Notes: a model not told the origin generated them from the sequence alone. A stretch of DNA of 64,000 bases from Acidobacteria bacterium RIFCSPLOWO2_12_FULL_68_19 (GCA_001767525.1 MELF01000035.1:62001-126000); one strand, 5' to 3'. Counted from the stretch's first letter, positions 44,817 to 53,888 are shown. Numbers and translations are program-made.

Positions 44817-46220
44817 TCAGGACCCTTGGCCTTTCCTCCGTTCAGCCCAGCCTTCGACGTTCCTCTGGCGTCCGCGGGCGATGCCGAGCGCGCCGGCCGG
44901 CACGTCCTTGGTGATCGATGAGCCCGCTGCGACGTACGCCCCCTTGCCGATCCGGACCGGCGCCACCAGCTGGGAATCGCTGCCGATGAACGCCCCCTCC
45001 TCGATGACGGTCTGAGACTTCTTCCGCCCGTCGTAGTTGCACGTGATCGTGCCCGCGCCCACGTTGACGTTGGGCCCGATGGTCGCGTCGCCCAGGTAGG
45101 ACAGGTGATTGGCTTTCGACCCGGCGCCGAGGCTCGTCTTCTTCAGTTCCACGAAATTGCCCACTCTGGCCGCCTCGCCGACCTCGGTTTCTGGACGCAG
45201 GTGCGCAAAGGGACCAATCGACGCCCCTGCTGCAACCCGCGCACCAACGATGAGGCAGAAGTTGTGGACCGTTACGCGATCGGCGATTTGCGCGTCGGCA
45301 ATACGGACGGAGGCGTGAATCTCGCACGCCGCCCCGACGCGCGTCTGTCCCTGAATGACCACACCGGGGTGTATCACTGTGTCCGGACCGATTTCGACGT
45401 CCGGGTCGATGTACGTGGTGGCCGGATCGATCAGCGTGACCCCGGCCGCCATCAGTTCCTCGTTCTTTGTCTGTCTCATGATGGCGCTCACTTCCGCGAG
45501 CTCGGTGCGGCTGTTGACCCCGCGGATTTCGGCGGGGTCCTCCACGAGAAAGGTTTCGACCGGCCGCTTCCGCCGGCGGTAGGCTGCGACGAGGTCCGTC
45601 AGGTAGTACTCCCCTTGCGCGTTTCGCGCCGCAATTGTCCGCAGGGCACCAAAGAGCGGCGCGAGGTCGAAGGCGTAGATGCCGCTGTTGATCTCCCGCA
45701 CCTGGCGCTCCGCGGGAGACGCATCGCGCTCCTCGACTATCCGTGCGATGCGGCCGTTGGTGCGGATGACCCGGCCGTAGCCGTACGGCCGCTCCACGAC
45801 GGCCGTCACGACGGTGGCCGCCGCCCTGGCTGCCCGGTGCGCCGCCAGCAGTCGCTGGAGCGTGGCCGGGCGGAGCAGTGGCACGTCGCCGGACAGCAGC
45901 ACGATGGTGCCTGTGAGCCCGCCGAGCATCGGCTCGGTCTGCTGGACGGCGTGGGCGGTTCCCAGTTGCGGCTCCTGGACCACGAAGACGACGTCCGGCC
46001 GGCCACGGAAATGTTGACGCACCGTCTCGGCCTGGTGGCCGACCACGAGCGTGGTGCTGGCAGGCGAGATCGCGGCTGCCGTGCGCAGCACGTGATCGAC
46101 CATGGACCGGCCGGCCACCGGGTGGAGAACCTTGGGCAAGGCTGATTTCATCCGGGTGCCTTGACCGGCCGCCAGGATGACAACGTGGACGTCTGAGCCG
46201 GCTACGGGGCCAAGCGTCAT
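44817..46220 (-). CDS. glmU: bifunctional GlmU (GlcN-1-P acetyltransferase / UDP-GlcNAc pyrophosphorylase)
   Basis: A 467-residue bifunctional enzyme. The N-terminal uridyltransferase domain has [20 protein letters not shown], and the C-terminal left-handed beta-helix acetyltransferase has [20 protein letters not shown] and [16 protein letters not shown]. It finishes UDP-GlcNAc for peptidoglycan and LPS. Its ATG overlaps the rsmI stop (ATGA). Confidence 0.96.
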   Translation of the reverse strand: MTLGPVAGSDVHVVILAAGQGTRMKSALPKVLHPVAGRSMVDHVLRTAAAISPASTTLVVGHQAETVRQHFRGRPDVVFVVQEPQLGTAHAVQQTEPMLGGLTGTIVLLSGDVPLLRPATLQRLLAAHRAARAAATVVTAVVERPYGYGRVIRTNGRIARIVEERDASPAERQVREINSGIYAFDLAPLFGALRTIAARNAQGEYYLTDLVAAYRRRKRPVETFLVEDPAEIRGVNSRTELAEVSAIMRQTKNEELMAAGVTLIDPATTYIDPDVEIGPDTVIHPGVVIQGQTRVGAACEIHASVRIADAQIADRVTVHNFCLIVGARVAAGASIGPFAHLRPETEVGEAARVGNFVELKKTSLGAGSKANHLSYLGDATIGPNVNVGAGTITCNYDGRKKSQTVIEEGAFIGSDSQLVAPVRIGKGAYVAAGSSITKDVPAGALGIARGRQRNVEGWAERRKGQGS

Positions 46221-47062
46221 AACCCCGAGTCCTTCATCCGCTCGATGACGGCGTAGATGTATTTTGGCGAATGCCCATATTTATGGGCTAGCTCAACAAC
46301 GATTGCACGTCTCCTGACCCGTCTATTTATGGTCAATCGACAGAATTCGAGCCATACATCCTGGTCTGGCACCACCTTGCGAGGCTGATTGTCTAGGGTG
46401 TCGGGCCCAACAACAACCGTGAACTCCCCTCGTTGGTCTGTTAGTTGACCAATTACTTGATTGTCGTTACCTCTAAGAAACTGTTGATGAAGCTTCGTAA
46501 GTTCTCGACCAACCATTATTGGTCGATTGACAAACATCTGGGACATCTCAGTGAGGGTCTTCCGAATCCTGTGCGGTGTCTCGAAGAATGTGAGTGTATG
46601 AGAAATGGTTTGAATTCGCGCTAGCCACATCTTTCTGTCTTTTGCCCGAGACGGAACAAACCCAAAGATGGTTATCGGCTCCATTGGGAAGCCCGACGCA
46701 ATCGCGGCAACGAGCGGTGCGCAGGCTCCCGGGATCGGATCCACGGCGATGCCGTTCTCCACGCAGGCGCGCACCAGCTCGATGCCGGGATCCGAAATTC
46801 CGGGTGTGCCCGCATCGCTGACGAGAGCGAGTGAGTCGCCCTGCTGGAGGCGTGCGACGAGCTGCGGCAGCCTGGATCGGATGTTGTGCCGGTGAAAACT
46901 AATAGTGGGCGTCGAAATTGCGAAATGTGCCAGGAGTCCTGCCGTGCGACGGGTGTCCTCCGCGGCAATCCGGTCGGCCTCTCGCAGCACGCGGAGCGCC
47001 CGCATCGTGATGTCCTCGAGATTGCCGATGGGCGTGGAGACGAGGAACAACGTGCCGGACAT
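46217..47062 (-). CDS. rsmI: 16S rRNA 2'-O-methyltransferase RsmI
   Basis: A 281-residue SAM enzyme that methylates C1402 of 16S rRNA. The N-terminus is diagnostic: LFLVSTPIGNLEDITMRALR, AEDTRRTAGLLAHF, LVSDAGTPGISDPG; later FFETPHRIRKTL and VVGPDTLDNQ. The 3' half of the gene (46217 to about 46690) has a visibly lower G+C (35-58% in sampled 60-base lines, against about 68% in the 5' half), so the gene is a compositional mosaic. It is divergent from the DUF885 gene. Confidence 0.93.
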   Translation of the reverse strand: MSGTLFLVSTPIGNLEDITMRALRVLREADRIAAEDTRRTAGLLAHFAISTPTISFHRHNIRSRLPQLVARLQQGDSLALVSDAGTPGISDPGIELVRACVENGIAVDPIPGACAPLVAAIASGFPMEPITIFGFVPSRAKDRKMWLARIQTISHTLTFFETPHRIRKTLTEMSQMFVNRPIMVGRELTKLHQQFLRGNDNQVIGQLTDQRGEFTVVVGPDTLDNQPRKVVPDQDVWLEFCRLTINRRVRRRAIVVELAHKYGHSPKYIYAVIERMKDSGL

Positions 47063-47137
47063 CGGGCGGAAAGTATTGTACCATTGCGAGATGAGCGCTC
47101 ACCGACCGGAGGCACAGAGCGCCAGCCATGATCACGC

Positions 47138-48796
47138 ATGTACCCATCGGAGCCATTTCCGCACTTTGTCGACGATTACCTGGCCTACCTCTATGAGGTG
47201 CTCCCGAGCCAGGCGAGCGCGGACGGCGTCCACCTCCACGACGACCTGCTCGAAGACCTCAGCCGCGCGTCCGTAGAAGCGCACGTCCGAGCCCTCGCCG
47301 GCTTCGGGCGCCGGCTCCAGCAGATCGCCCCCGCCGTCCTTCCGTCGGCCGAACAGGTCGAGCGCCTGGTCGTGGCCGCCAACATCGACGCCCGCATGTA
47401 CGAGCTCGAGGCGGTCCGCAGCTGGGAACGGAACCCGCAGGTGTATGCGGACACGCTCGGGACGAGCCTGGCGGGGCAGGCGCTGTTCGATCACGCGCCC
47501 CAGGAAGAGCGCGCCCGCCGGGTCGTGTCGAAGCTGCGGCAGACGTCGCGCCTCGTGGAAGCGGCCCAGGAGAACATCCGGGAGTGTCCCGGGATTTTCG
47601 TCAAGATCGGCCTCGAAACCTGGCGGGGTGTGCAGAAGTTCATCGAATCGGATCTGCCGCGCGCGTTTGCGACGCTCGACGACTTGCACATCCTGGCTGA
47701 CCTGGCCGACACCTCCGCCGAGGCGACGCAGGCGATCAGGCGCTACCTCGAGTACCTCGAACACGACCTCGCGCCGCGCGCGAAGGCGTCGTTTCGGCTC
47801 GGGCGCGAGACGTTCGAGCGGAAGCTGAAGCTCGAAGAGGGCATTACGCTCAGCGCCGACCGGCTGCTGGCGATCGCGCAGCGCGAGCTGCATCAGGTGC
47901 AAGAGGAGTTCCGCACCGTGGCGGGTCGCATGAACGGCAGCGATCCGATGAGCGCGTGGCGGCGGGCGAAAGAGGAGCATCCGCAGCCGGGTCAGCTGGT
48001 GACGGTGGCGCAGGAGCAGCTCGAGGAACTCGAGACGTTCCTGGAGCGGCAGGCGATCGTGTCGCTGACCGGGTCGGAGCCGGTGGTGGTCGCGCCGTCG
48101 CCGGAATTCTACCGGTGGGCGTTTGCCAGCATGTGGACGCCGGGGCCGTTCGAGCCGAAGCCGAGCCGTGCGTACTATTACCTGACGGACGTCGACCAGG
48201 AGTGGTCGCCGGAACGCCAGCAAGAGCACATGCGGGACTTCAATTTCCCGACGCTCTGGAACATTTCGATCCACGAGGTCTATCCCGGACACTACCTGCA
48301 CTATCAGCACCTGCGCCGGGTGGGCTCGAAGGCGCGCAAGTCGATTCTGTTCGCGCCGGCCTCGTTCGTCGAAGGATGGGCGCATTACTGCGAGCAGATG
48401 ATGGTCGAGGCGGGGTTCCACCGTGGCGACAACGCGTTCAAGCTGGGGCAGCTTGCCGAAGCGCTGGTCCGCCTGGCTCGGTTCGTCGTCGCCATCCGGC
48501 TGCACTGCGAGGACCTGTCGGTGGAGCAGGGGATGCGGTTCTTCCGCGACGAAGCGTTCCTCGAGGAAGCGACGGCCCGCCGCGAGGCGGAGCGCGGGGC
48601 GTTCGATCCGACGTACCTCGTGTACTCAGTGGGGAAGTTGATGATGTTGAAGCTTCGTCGCGACTACCAGGACCTGCAGGGCGGCAAGTTCTCCATGCGG
48701 GCCTTTCACGACGCCGTGCTCGGGCAGGGAAACGCGCCGTTCTGGGCGCACCGTCGTCTCCTGCTCGGCGACACCTCCGATGCCGTAGTGGAGTAA
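47138..48796 (+). CDS. DUF885 family zinc-peptidase-like protein
   Basis: A 552-residue protein of the DUF885 family. The zinc-binding pattern is seen as ISIHEVYPGHYLHYQHLRR with the downstream glutamate motif EGWAHYCEQMMVEAG. It has no signal peptide, so it is probably cytosolic, unlike many relatives that are lipoproteins. The ATG at 47138 comes 75 bp from the divergent rsmI start. Substrate unknown. Confidence 0.85.
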   Translation: MYPSEPFPHFVDDYLAYLYEVLPSQASADGVHLHDDLLEDLSRASVEAHVRALAGFGRRLQQIAPAVLPSAEQVERLVVAANIDARMYELEAVRSWERNPQVYADTLGTSLAGQALFDHAPQEERARRVVSKLRQTSRLVEAAQENIRECPGIFVKIGLETWRGVQKFIESDLPRAFATLDDLHILADLADTSAEATQAIRRYLEYLEHDLAPRAKASFRLGRETFERKLKLEEGITLSADRLLAIAQRELHQVQEEFRTVAGRMNGSDPMSAWRRAKEEHPQPGQLVTVAQEQLEELETFLERQAIVSLTGSEPVVVAPSPEFYRWAFASMWTPGPFEPKPSRAYYYLTDVDQEWSPERQQEHMRDFNFPTLWNISIHEVYPGHYLHYQHLRRVGSKARKSILFAPASFVEGWAHYCEQMMVEAGFHRGDNAFKLGQLAEALVRLARFVVAIRLHCEDLSVEQGMRFFRDEAFLEEATARREAERGAFDPTYLVYSVGKLMMLKLRRDYQDLQGGKFSMRAFHDAVLGQGNAPFWAHRRLLLGDTSDAVVE

Positions 48797-48799
48797 CGC

Positions 48800-49162
48800 A
48801 TGCCGCTCTACGAGTACGAATGCGACGCCTGCGGACGGCGCTTCGAGCTGATTCGGCGGTATTCCGACCCCGCCGTCGACAGCTGCACGGTGTGCGGCAA
48901 GGGTCCCGTGCGCCGGCTGTTCTCGTCGCCGGCGATCCAGTTCAAGGGGTCGGGCTGGTACGTCACCGACTACGCACGCAAAGGGCAAGCGGAGAAGACG
49001 AGCGGTGGGAAGAGCGACGCCGGCGGGAGCGAGGCGGGGTCGGGCGAGAAGCAAGGCGACGGCGCCGGTAAGGGCGACGCCGCCGGCAAGAACGACGGGG
49101 CCGGCAAGGGCGACGACGGACCGACCTCTACACCCCCGGGAGCGACCGGGACGAAATCGTAG
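48800..49162 (+). CDS. FmdB-type zinc-ribbon protein with repeat tail
   Basis: A 120-residue regulatory-type protein. The N-terminal FmdB zinc ribbon is clear (MPLYEYECDACGRRFELIRR, CTVCGKGPVRRLFSSPAIQF, GSGWYVTDYARKG) with CxxC pairs. The remainder is low complexity, rich in Gly, Lys, Asp and Ser, including three six-residue repeats (GAGKGD, AAGKND, GAGKGD). It lies three bases after the peptidase gene and overlaps galU convergently by 35 bp. Confidence 0.85.
   Translation: MPLYEYECDACGRRFELIRRYSDPAVDSCTVCGKGPVRRLFSSPAIQFKGSGWYVTDYARKGQAEKTSGGKSDAGGSEAGSGEKQGDGAGKGDAAGKNDGAGKGDDGPTSTPPGATGTKS
49061..49114. repeat. 18-bp x 3 tandem repeat in the FmdB tail
   Basis: Three in-frame 18-bp units (49061-49078, 49079-49096, 49097-49114) encode GAGKGD, AAGKND and GAGKGD. 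Confidence 0.6.
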
Positions 49163-50045
49163 GCTCCAGCGATTCGAGGTAGCGCCGGAACGGTTCGGCC
49201 AGATCCGGCCGTCGCAGCGCGAAATAGACAATCGCTTTGAGGAAGCCGAGCTTGTTGCCGGTGTCGTGGCGGACGCCGTCGATCTCGTATACGTAGACCG
49301 GCCGCTGCCGCAGCAGGTGCCGGAGGCCGTTGGTCAGCTGAATTTCGCCGCTCCCATCGCGCGAGGTCGCCTCGAGCGCCGGGAAGATATCCGGCGTCAG
49401 GATATAGCGGCCGATGATGGCCAGATTGGACGGCGCGTCCTCGCGCGCGGGCTTCTCGACCAGATCCTTCACCCGGTAGACCCGCCGCCCGAGGTCCACG
49501 CTCTCGTCCACCGCCACGATGCCGTAGCTCGACACCTCCTCCGGCGCGACGCGTTCGACCGCCAGGACCGGTCCCTGGACGCGCTCGAACACGTCGATCA
49601 TCTGACGCAGCGCGGGTGGATTCGCGTCAATCACATCGTCGCCCAGGATGACCGCAAACGGTTCGTCGCCGACGAGGTTCTTCGTGACGAGCACCGCGTG
49701 GCCGAGGCCGAGCGGCTCGCCCTGCCGCACGTAGGCCACGGTGATCGGCTCGGTAATCTTCCGGATCTCGTCGAGGAGCGCCGTCTTGCCCCGCTGCTCG
49801 AGATAGCTTTCGAGCTCCACGGCGACGTCGAAGTGATCCTCGATGGCGTTCTTGCCGCGCCCCGTGACGATCACGATGTTCTGGATGCCGGACTGGACGG
49901 CCTCCTCGACGCCGTACTGGATCACCGGCTTGTCGACCAGCACCAGCATTTCCTTCGGCTGCGCCTTGGTGGCGGGCAGGAAGCGCGTGCCGAGACCGGC
50001 GGCGGGAAAGACAGCCTTCCGGATCGTGGCAGTCATCCGGGCCAT
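49128..50045 (-). CDS. galU: UTP-glucose-1-phosphate uridylyltransferase
   Basis: A 305-residue nucleotidyltransferase making UDP-glucose. Motifs: KAVFPAAGLGTRFLPATKAQ, PKEMLVLVDKPVIQYGVEEA, VILGDDVID and DGSGEIQLTNGLRHLL. The ATG at 50045 or, nine bases later, at 50036 is the start. It serves glycan precursor supply together with the glm genes and the Wzm/Wzt exporter elsewhere in the window. Divergent from serS by 28 bp. Confidence 0.95.
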   Translation of the reverse strand: MARMTATIRKAVFPAAGLGTRFLPATKAQPKEMLVLVDKPVIQYGVEEAVQSGIQNIVIVTGRGKNAIEDHFDVAVELESYLEQRGKTALLDEIRKITEPITVAYVRQGEPLGLGHAVLVTKNLVGDEPFAVILGDDVIDANPPALRQMIDVFERVQGPVLAVERVAPEEVSSYGIVAVDESVDLGRRVYRVKDLVEKPAREDAPSNLAIIGRYILTPDIFPALEATSRDGSGEIQLTNGLRHLLRQRPVYVYEIDGVRHDTGNKLGFLKAIVYFALRRPDLAEPFRRYLESLEPTISSRSLPGV

Positions 50046-50073
50046 CGTATCTCAGGATAGGATCTGAAGCGCC

Positions 50074-51360
50074 ATGATTGACCCCGCGCTGCTCCGCGAC
50101 AACCTGCCGTCGGTCCGCGCCGCCCTCCAGACCCGCGGCCTCGACCTGGGCGGGGATCTCGACGAGATCGTGACGCTCGAGTCGGCCCGCCGCCGAATGA
50201 TTCCGGAGATCGAAGGGCTGAAGCGCGAGCAGAACGCGTCGGGCGACGAGGTGGCGCGGGCGCGACGGCAGGGGCTCGACATCGGGCCGATCCAGGAACA
50301 GAACCGGGGGCGCGGCCAGCGCATCAAGCAGCTCGGCGTGGAACTGGAGGCGATCGAAGCGCGGCGCAACCGCCACCTGCTCACGATTCCGAACATTCCG
50401 CACGCGAGCGTGCCGGTGGGGAAGAGCGCCGGCGACAACGCCGAAGTGCGCCGCCACCTCGCGCCGCGCGCGTTTGCCTTCACGCCGCAGGCGCACTGGG
50501 ACCTCGGACCCGCGCTCGGCATCATCGACTTCGAGCGCGGCACCAAGATCGCCGGCGCGCGCTTCACGGCGCTCGTGGGGGCCGGCGCGCGGCTGGCCCG
50601 CGGGCTCATCAACTTCATGCTCGACCTGCACACGAAGGAGCACGGCTACACGGAAGTCGAGCCGCCGTTCATGGCCAACAGCGCGGCGCTGACCGGCACC
50701 GGCAATCTGCCGAAGTTCGAGGCGGATCTGTTCAAGATCGCCGGCGAGTGGGATCTGTACCTGGTGCCCACCGCCGAGGTGCCGCTGACCAACATGCACA
50801 GCGGCGAGATCCTCGACGGGCGCCGGCTCCCGATCCGCTACACGGCGTACACGCCGTGCTTCCGGAGCGAGGCCGGGTCGTACGGCGTGGACGTGCGAGG
50901 CCTGATTCGGCAGCACCAGTTCGACAAGGTCGAGCTGATGGTGTTCAGTGCGCCGGACCGTTCCTACGACGAGCTGGAGCGGCTCACCGGAAACGCGGAA
51001 GAAGTGCTGAAGCGGCTCGAACTCCCGTTCCGTACCGTGCTCTTGTGCACCGGCGACATGGGCTTCGCGTCGGCCAAGACCTACGACATCGAAGTGTGGC
51101 TCCCGAGTCAGAGCACGTATCGGGAGATCTCGTCCTGCAGCAACACCGAGGCGTTCCAGGCGCGCCGTGCGAACATCAAGTTCCGGCCCCCGGGCGGCGG
51201 AAAGGCGGAGCTGGTTCACACGCTGAACGGCTCCGGCCTTGCCGTGGGCCGGACGCTCATCGCCATCCTCGAGAACTACCAGCAGGAGGACGGCTCGGTC
51301 GTCATTCCCGACGCACTGCGGCCGTTCATGGACGGGCAGAAGGCCATTCGCGCGACGTAG
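50074..51360 (+). CDS. serS: seryl-tRNA synthetase
   Basis: A 428-residue class II synthetase. An N-terminal coiled-coil arm (about 25-105) contacts the long variable arm of tRNA-Ser, and the core has [20 protein letters not shown] (motif 2 region) and [19 protein letters not shown] (motif 3). The end is normal (DGQKAI). A gene for its own substrate, tRNA-Ser, lies 167 bp downstream on the same strand. Confidence 0.96.
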   Translation: MIDPALLRDNLPSVRAALQTRGLDLGGDLDEIVTLESARRRMIPEIEGLKREQNASGDEVARARRQGLDIGPIQEQNRGRGQRIKQLGVELEAIEARRNRHLLTIPNIPHASVPVGKSAGDNAEVRRHLAPRAFAFTPQAHWDLGPALGIIDFERGTKIAGARFTALVGAGARLARGLINFMLDLHTKEHGYTEVEPPFMANSAALTGTGNLPKFEADLFKIAGEWDLYLVPTAEVPLTNMHSGEILDGRRLPIRYTAYTPCFRSEAGSYGVDVRGLIRQHQFDKVELMVFSAPDRSYDELERLTGNAEEVLKRLELPFRTVLLCTGDMGFASAKTYDIEVWLPSQSTYREISSCSNTEAFQARRANIKFRPPGGGKAELVHTLNGSGLAVGRTLIAILENYQQEDGSVVIPDALRPFMDGQKAIRAT

Positions 51361-51500
51361 GAATGTCGGTCCGCCAGAAGGCGGGCGCTGCCGACGCGAC
51401 GTGGTACGCAGCGTCGGGCGATGGCAACCAGCAGGACGACTCGGTCCGTGACTCCGGCGCGGTCTACATCTACCACGCAAACGTCGAGTTCCGTCCTGCT
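51361..51500 (+). pseudogene. possible FG-GAP/integrin-like repeat relic
   Basis: The first 130 bases after serS translate in one frame to a segment containing SGDGNQQDDSVRDSGAVYIY, which resembles the NxxDxSxxDSGAVYVF signature of bacterial FG-GAP-type beta-propeller repeats. There is no start, no longer repeat array and the frame merges into the tRNA gene, so this would be a decayed fragment. The match is by eye only. Confidence 0.3.
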
Positions 51501-51527
51501 GGCGGCCGGTGCGACAATCGATGGTGC

Positions 51528-51617
51528 GGAGGGATGGCCGAGTGGTCGATGGCGGCGGTCTTGAAAACCGTTGGCCCCGCAAGGGGCTCGGGGGTTCGAA
51601 TCCCTCTCCCTCCGCCA
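51528..51617 (+). tRNA. tRNA-Ser: tRNA-Ser (anticodon TGA)
   Basis: A 90-base class II tRNA. The 7-bp acceptor stem GGAGGGA pairs with TCCCTCC, followed by discriminator G and a genome-encoded CCA (51615-51617). The anticodon loop is CTTGAAA with TGA at 51562-51564, reading UCA. The long variable arm (GCCCC-GCAA-GGGGC) and TTCGAAT T-loop are typical of serine. Confidence 0.97.
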
Positions 51618-51678
51618 TCCCCTGATCCGCGCGTGACAATCCAGGCCCACCTTGCCGGGGGATGAAGAGCGGCCTGGC

Positions 51679-52848
51679 ATGGGCAAGACGCTCTTCCAGA
51701 CCGGGCCCCTCGAGCGGGGCGTCTTTCTCGAGCGCGTGAACCGGTTCGTCGTGAGGTTTCGGCGCGGCCGGGCCGAGGGGATCGCCCACCTCGCCAATCC
51801 CGGTCGGCTCGCCGAGGTTCTCCTTCCCGGCACCGAACTGCTCCTCGAGCGTCGCCCGCAGAACCAACTCGCCTGGAAGGCGGTTGGCGCCACATGGTCG
51901 GCGCGCTGGCCGGGCGACCGGCCACGCACGGTCTACCTCGACACCACCCGGATCAACCTCCTGGCCGAACGGCTGATCGCGGAGAAGCTCATTCCCGAAC
52001 TCCGCCACTATCAGATCGACCGGAGAGAGATCGCCGACGGCAAGTCGCGATTCGACTTCCTGCTGCGCGCTCGCCATGGCAGCTTTCTCCTGGAAGTCAA
52101 GTCGGTCACGCTGGCCGAGCGCGGCCTCGCCTTCTTTCCCGACGCCCGTACCGAGCGCGGTCGTCGTCATCTCCAGGCACTGGCTCGTTACGGCGACCGG
52201 CGCCGCCGCCGCGCCGGCGTGCTGTTCCTCGTGCAGGGAGCCGTGGACAGATTCCTCCCGGATTTCCACAACGACCTGGACTTCGCCCGAACGTTCTCCG
52301 CCGTCCGGAGCCGGGTGGCCCTTCTCCCGTATCGAGTCGATCCCGCGCTCGGGGACGACGGAGGGATCGCGTTTGCCGGTCGGCCCACACGACTTCGCGT
52401 CCCCTGGCGCCTCCTCGATGCGGGCGTTCGAGACGCCGGCTTGTACTTGCTTGTCTTGCACGTGCCCCAGGACACGTGCGTCGAAGTGGGTGCCCTGGGA
52501 CCGCGCACGTACCGGAGCGGATTCTACGTGTATACCGGCTCAGCTCGGCGCGGACTCGACCAGCGCATCGCACGACACCTCCGCCGGCGCAAGCGCTTGC
52601 ACTGGCACATCGACTTCCTGCGGGCGCACAGCCCGCGAGTTCAGGCGTTCCCGATCCGGGGGGCGTCGGACGAATGTGGGCTCGCCGCCGGGATGGGGCG
52701 CGTCGGAGGCAGCCTTGTCGCGGATTTTGGCTCCTCCGACTGCCGCTGCGCGGGGCACCTTGTCTGGTTTCCGGAATCCCCGGTGCACACGGCGGCGTTC
52801 CAGGAGCTGCTCACCCGGATGCGCCACGCAGGCGGCTCGTCGGCGTGA
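51679..52848 (+). CDS. SfsA-DUF123 (GIY-YIG-like) fusion protein
   Basis: A 389-residue fusion. Residues 1 to about 235 are SfsA, a sugar-fermentation-stimulation family protein with a nuclease-like fold (RVNRFVVRFRRGRAEGIAHL, ADGKSRFDFLL, LEVKSVTLAERG). Residues about 245-385 are a DUF123 domain, related to GIY-YIG (LYLLVLHVPQD, RSGFYVYTGSARRGLDQRIA, WHIDFL, DCRCAGHLVWF). Both parts are linked to nucleic acids in known families. The ATG at 51679 was preferred to an upstream start. It follows tRNA-Ser by 61 bp. Confidence 0.88.
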   Translation: MGKTLFQTGPLERGVFLERVNRFVVRFRRGRAEGIAHLANPGRLAEVLLPGTELLLERRPQNQLAWKAVGATWSARWPGDRPRTVYLDTTRINLLAERLIAEKLIPELRHYQIDRREIADGKSRFDFLLRARHGSFLLEVKSVTLAERGLAFFPDARTERGRRHLQALARYGDRRRRRAGVLFLVQGAVDRFLPDFHNDLDFARTFSAVRSRVALLPYRVDPALGDDGGIAFAGRPTRLRVPWRLLDAGVRDAGLYLLVLHVPQDTCVEVGALGPRTYRSGFYVYTGSARRGLDQRIARHLRRRKRLHWHIDFLRAHSPRVQAFPIRGASDECGLAAGMGRVGGSLVADFGSSDCRCAGHLVWFPESPVHTAAFQELLTRMRHAGGSSA

Positions 52849-52926
52849 GCGTAAAGATTCCCATTGTCGTATGATTGGGGTTCCCGCACACTGACGAGGA
52901 TTCGGTCGGACGAGTGGAGCATCACG

Positions 52927-53025
52927 ATGGATATCATGGAAACGATAATCGCGTGGATCGCAGTGATCGGCTTGCTGGGCCTGACGGTGGGCGGCCTGGT
53001 GCACGCGCTCTTCTTCAGCCCCTAG
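52927..53025 (+). CDS. 32-residue single-pass membrane peptide
   Basis: MDIMETIIAWIAVIGLLGLT, then VGGLVHALFFSP: a short ORF with one strong transmembrane helix and a hydrophilic start, preceded by GGAGC about 8 bases upstream of the ATG. It is not linked to an obvious partner; such peptides often modulate transporters or kinases. No family recognised. Confidence 0.5.
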   Translation: MDIMETIIAWIAVIGLLGLTVGGLVHALFFSP

Positions 53026-53121
53026 TTCAATGGGGCACTGCGCGTGAGCGTGGTCACACGGCAGCCCGAACGAGGCAAACGGGCACGCCGTCCGTGTGAT
53101 TTCTTCGAGCGACCTACAGAG

Positions 53122-53157
53122 GCACGGAGCGTCCGGCGGGAGCCGGGCACTCCGTGC
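53122..53157. terminator. near-perfect hairpin between converging genes
   Basis: GCACGGAG (53122-53129) pairs with CTCCGTGC (53150-53157); inside it GTCCGGC and GCCGGGC pair around a GGGA loop (53138-53141), with a single C-A mismatch between the two parts. The 36-base hairpin sits between the membrane peptide gene and the convergent methyltransferase. It has no clear T-tract on either strand, so termination is inferred from position and strength. Confidence 0.5.
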
Positions 53158-53170
53158 ACCAGGAAACGGA

Positions 53171-53836
53171 CTAGCTCGCCTTCCGGAAGAGCACCAGGAA
53201 CAAGTCGTTCGGCTGGCTTTGCGCCGACCACTGCCGGTTGACGCTCACCGTCGTCAAGCCGGCTGCATTCGCCTCACCAATCACGACCTCCGGCGGCACG
53301 CCGTGGCCGCCCCGGTTCGCCGGGGCACCCGCGGGGAGTTCCGAATTGGGCCGCGGCGGGAAGTCGATGATTGCCAGCCGGCCGCCCGGCTTGAGCGCCG
53401 CCGCCATGCTCTTCAGGATCTCCTGCGGCTGCGCCAGGTGATGGTACGCGTCGCGGATCAGGACCGCGTCGCAGCACCCCGGCGGCAGGTTCGTCGACCG
53501 CTCGGCGCCCGCCAGCACGGTGACATTGGTCAGCCCTTCCTTCGTGGTGACCTCGCGCAGGAACGCGAGCTGCTTCTCGCCGATGTCGGTCGCAAACACC
53601 CGGCCCGACGCCCCGGTCCACTTGCCGAAGGCCACGGTCCAGGCGCCGAACCCGGCGCCGACGTCCGCGATCGCCATCCCGGGTTTGAGTTCCAGCAAGT
53701 CCACGAGCCGCGGGACCTCGACGGCCGCCGACTTGAGCATTGCGTCGGTCAGGCCCTGCTGACCCTGGGGCTGCTGGGCGATGAGCGGGGTGAACAGCAG
53801 CAGGAAAAGGACGGGCGCGAACGCAGCTCTACGCAT
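53171..53836 (-). CDS. exported SAM-dependent methyltransferase-like protein
   Basis: A 221-residue class I methyltransferase fold with a signal peptide (MRRAAFAPVLFLLLFTPLIA, cleavage near AQQ). The SAM motif is ADVGAGFGAWTVAFGKWTGA; later DAVLIRDAYHHLAQPQEI and LKPGGRLAIIDFPPRP. The ATG at 53836 starts the signal peptide, with AGGGAG about 9 bases upstream. SAM is not normally available outside the cytoplasm, so either the segment is a membrane anchor with the domain inside, or the protein is a non-enzymatic relative. Confidence 0.82.
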   Translation of the reverse strand: MRRAAFAPVLFLLLFTPLIAQQPQGQQGLTDAMLKSAAVEVPRLVDLLELKPGMAIADVGAGFGAWTVAFGKWTGASGRVFATDIGEKQLAFLREVTTKEGLTNVTVLAGAERSTNLPPGCCDAVLIRDAYHHLAQPQEILKSMAAALKPGGRLAIIDFPPRPNSELPAGAPANRGGHGVPPEVVIGEANAAGLTTVSVNRQWSAQSQPNDLFLVLFRKAS

Positions 53837-53888
53837 GGACGTCACTCCCTGGCAATGTGTTCCGGCTGAAGCCGGACGTCGGTTCTCG

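Noticed and set aside
49627-52461. 944-codon minus-strand frame across serS and the tRNA gene
   Set aside because: It runs through the tRNA and opposite serS and SfsA; no conserved protein features.
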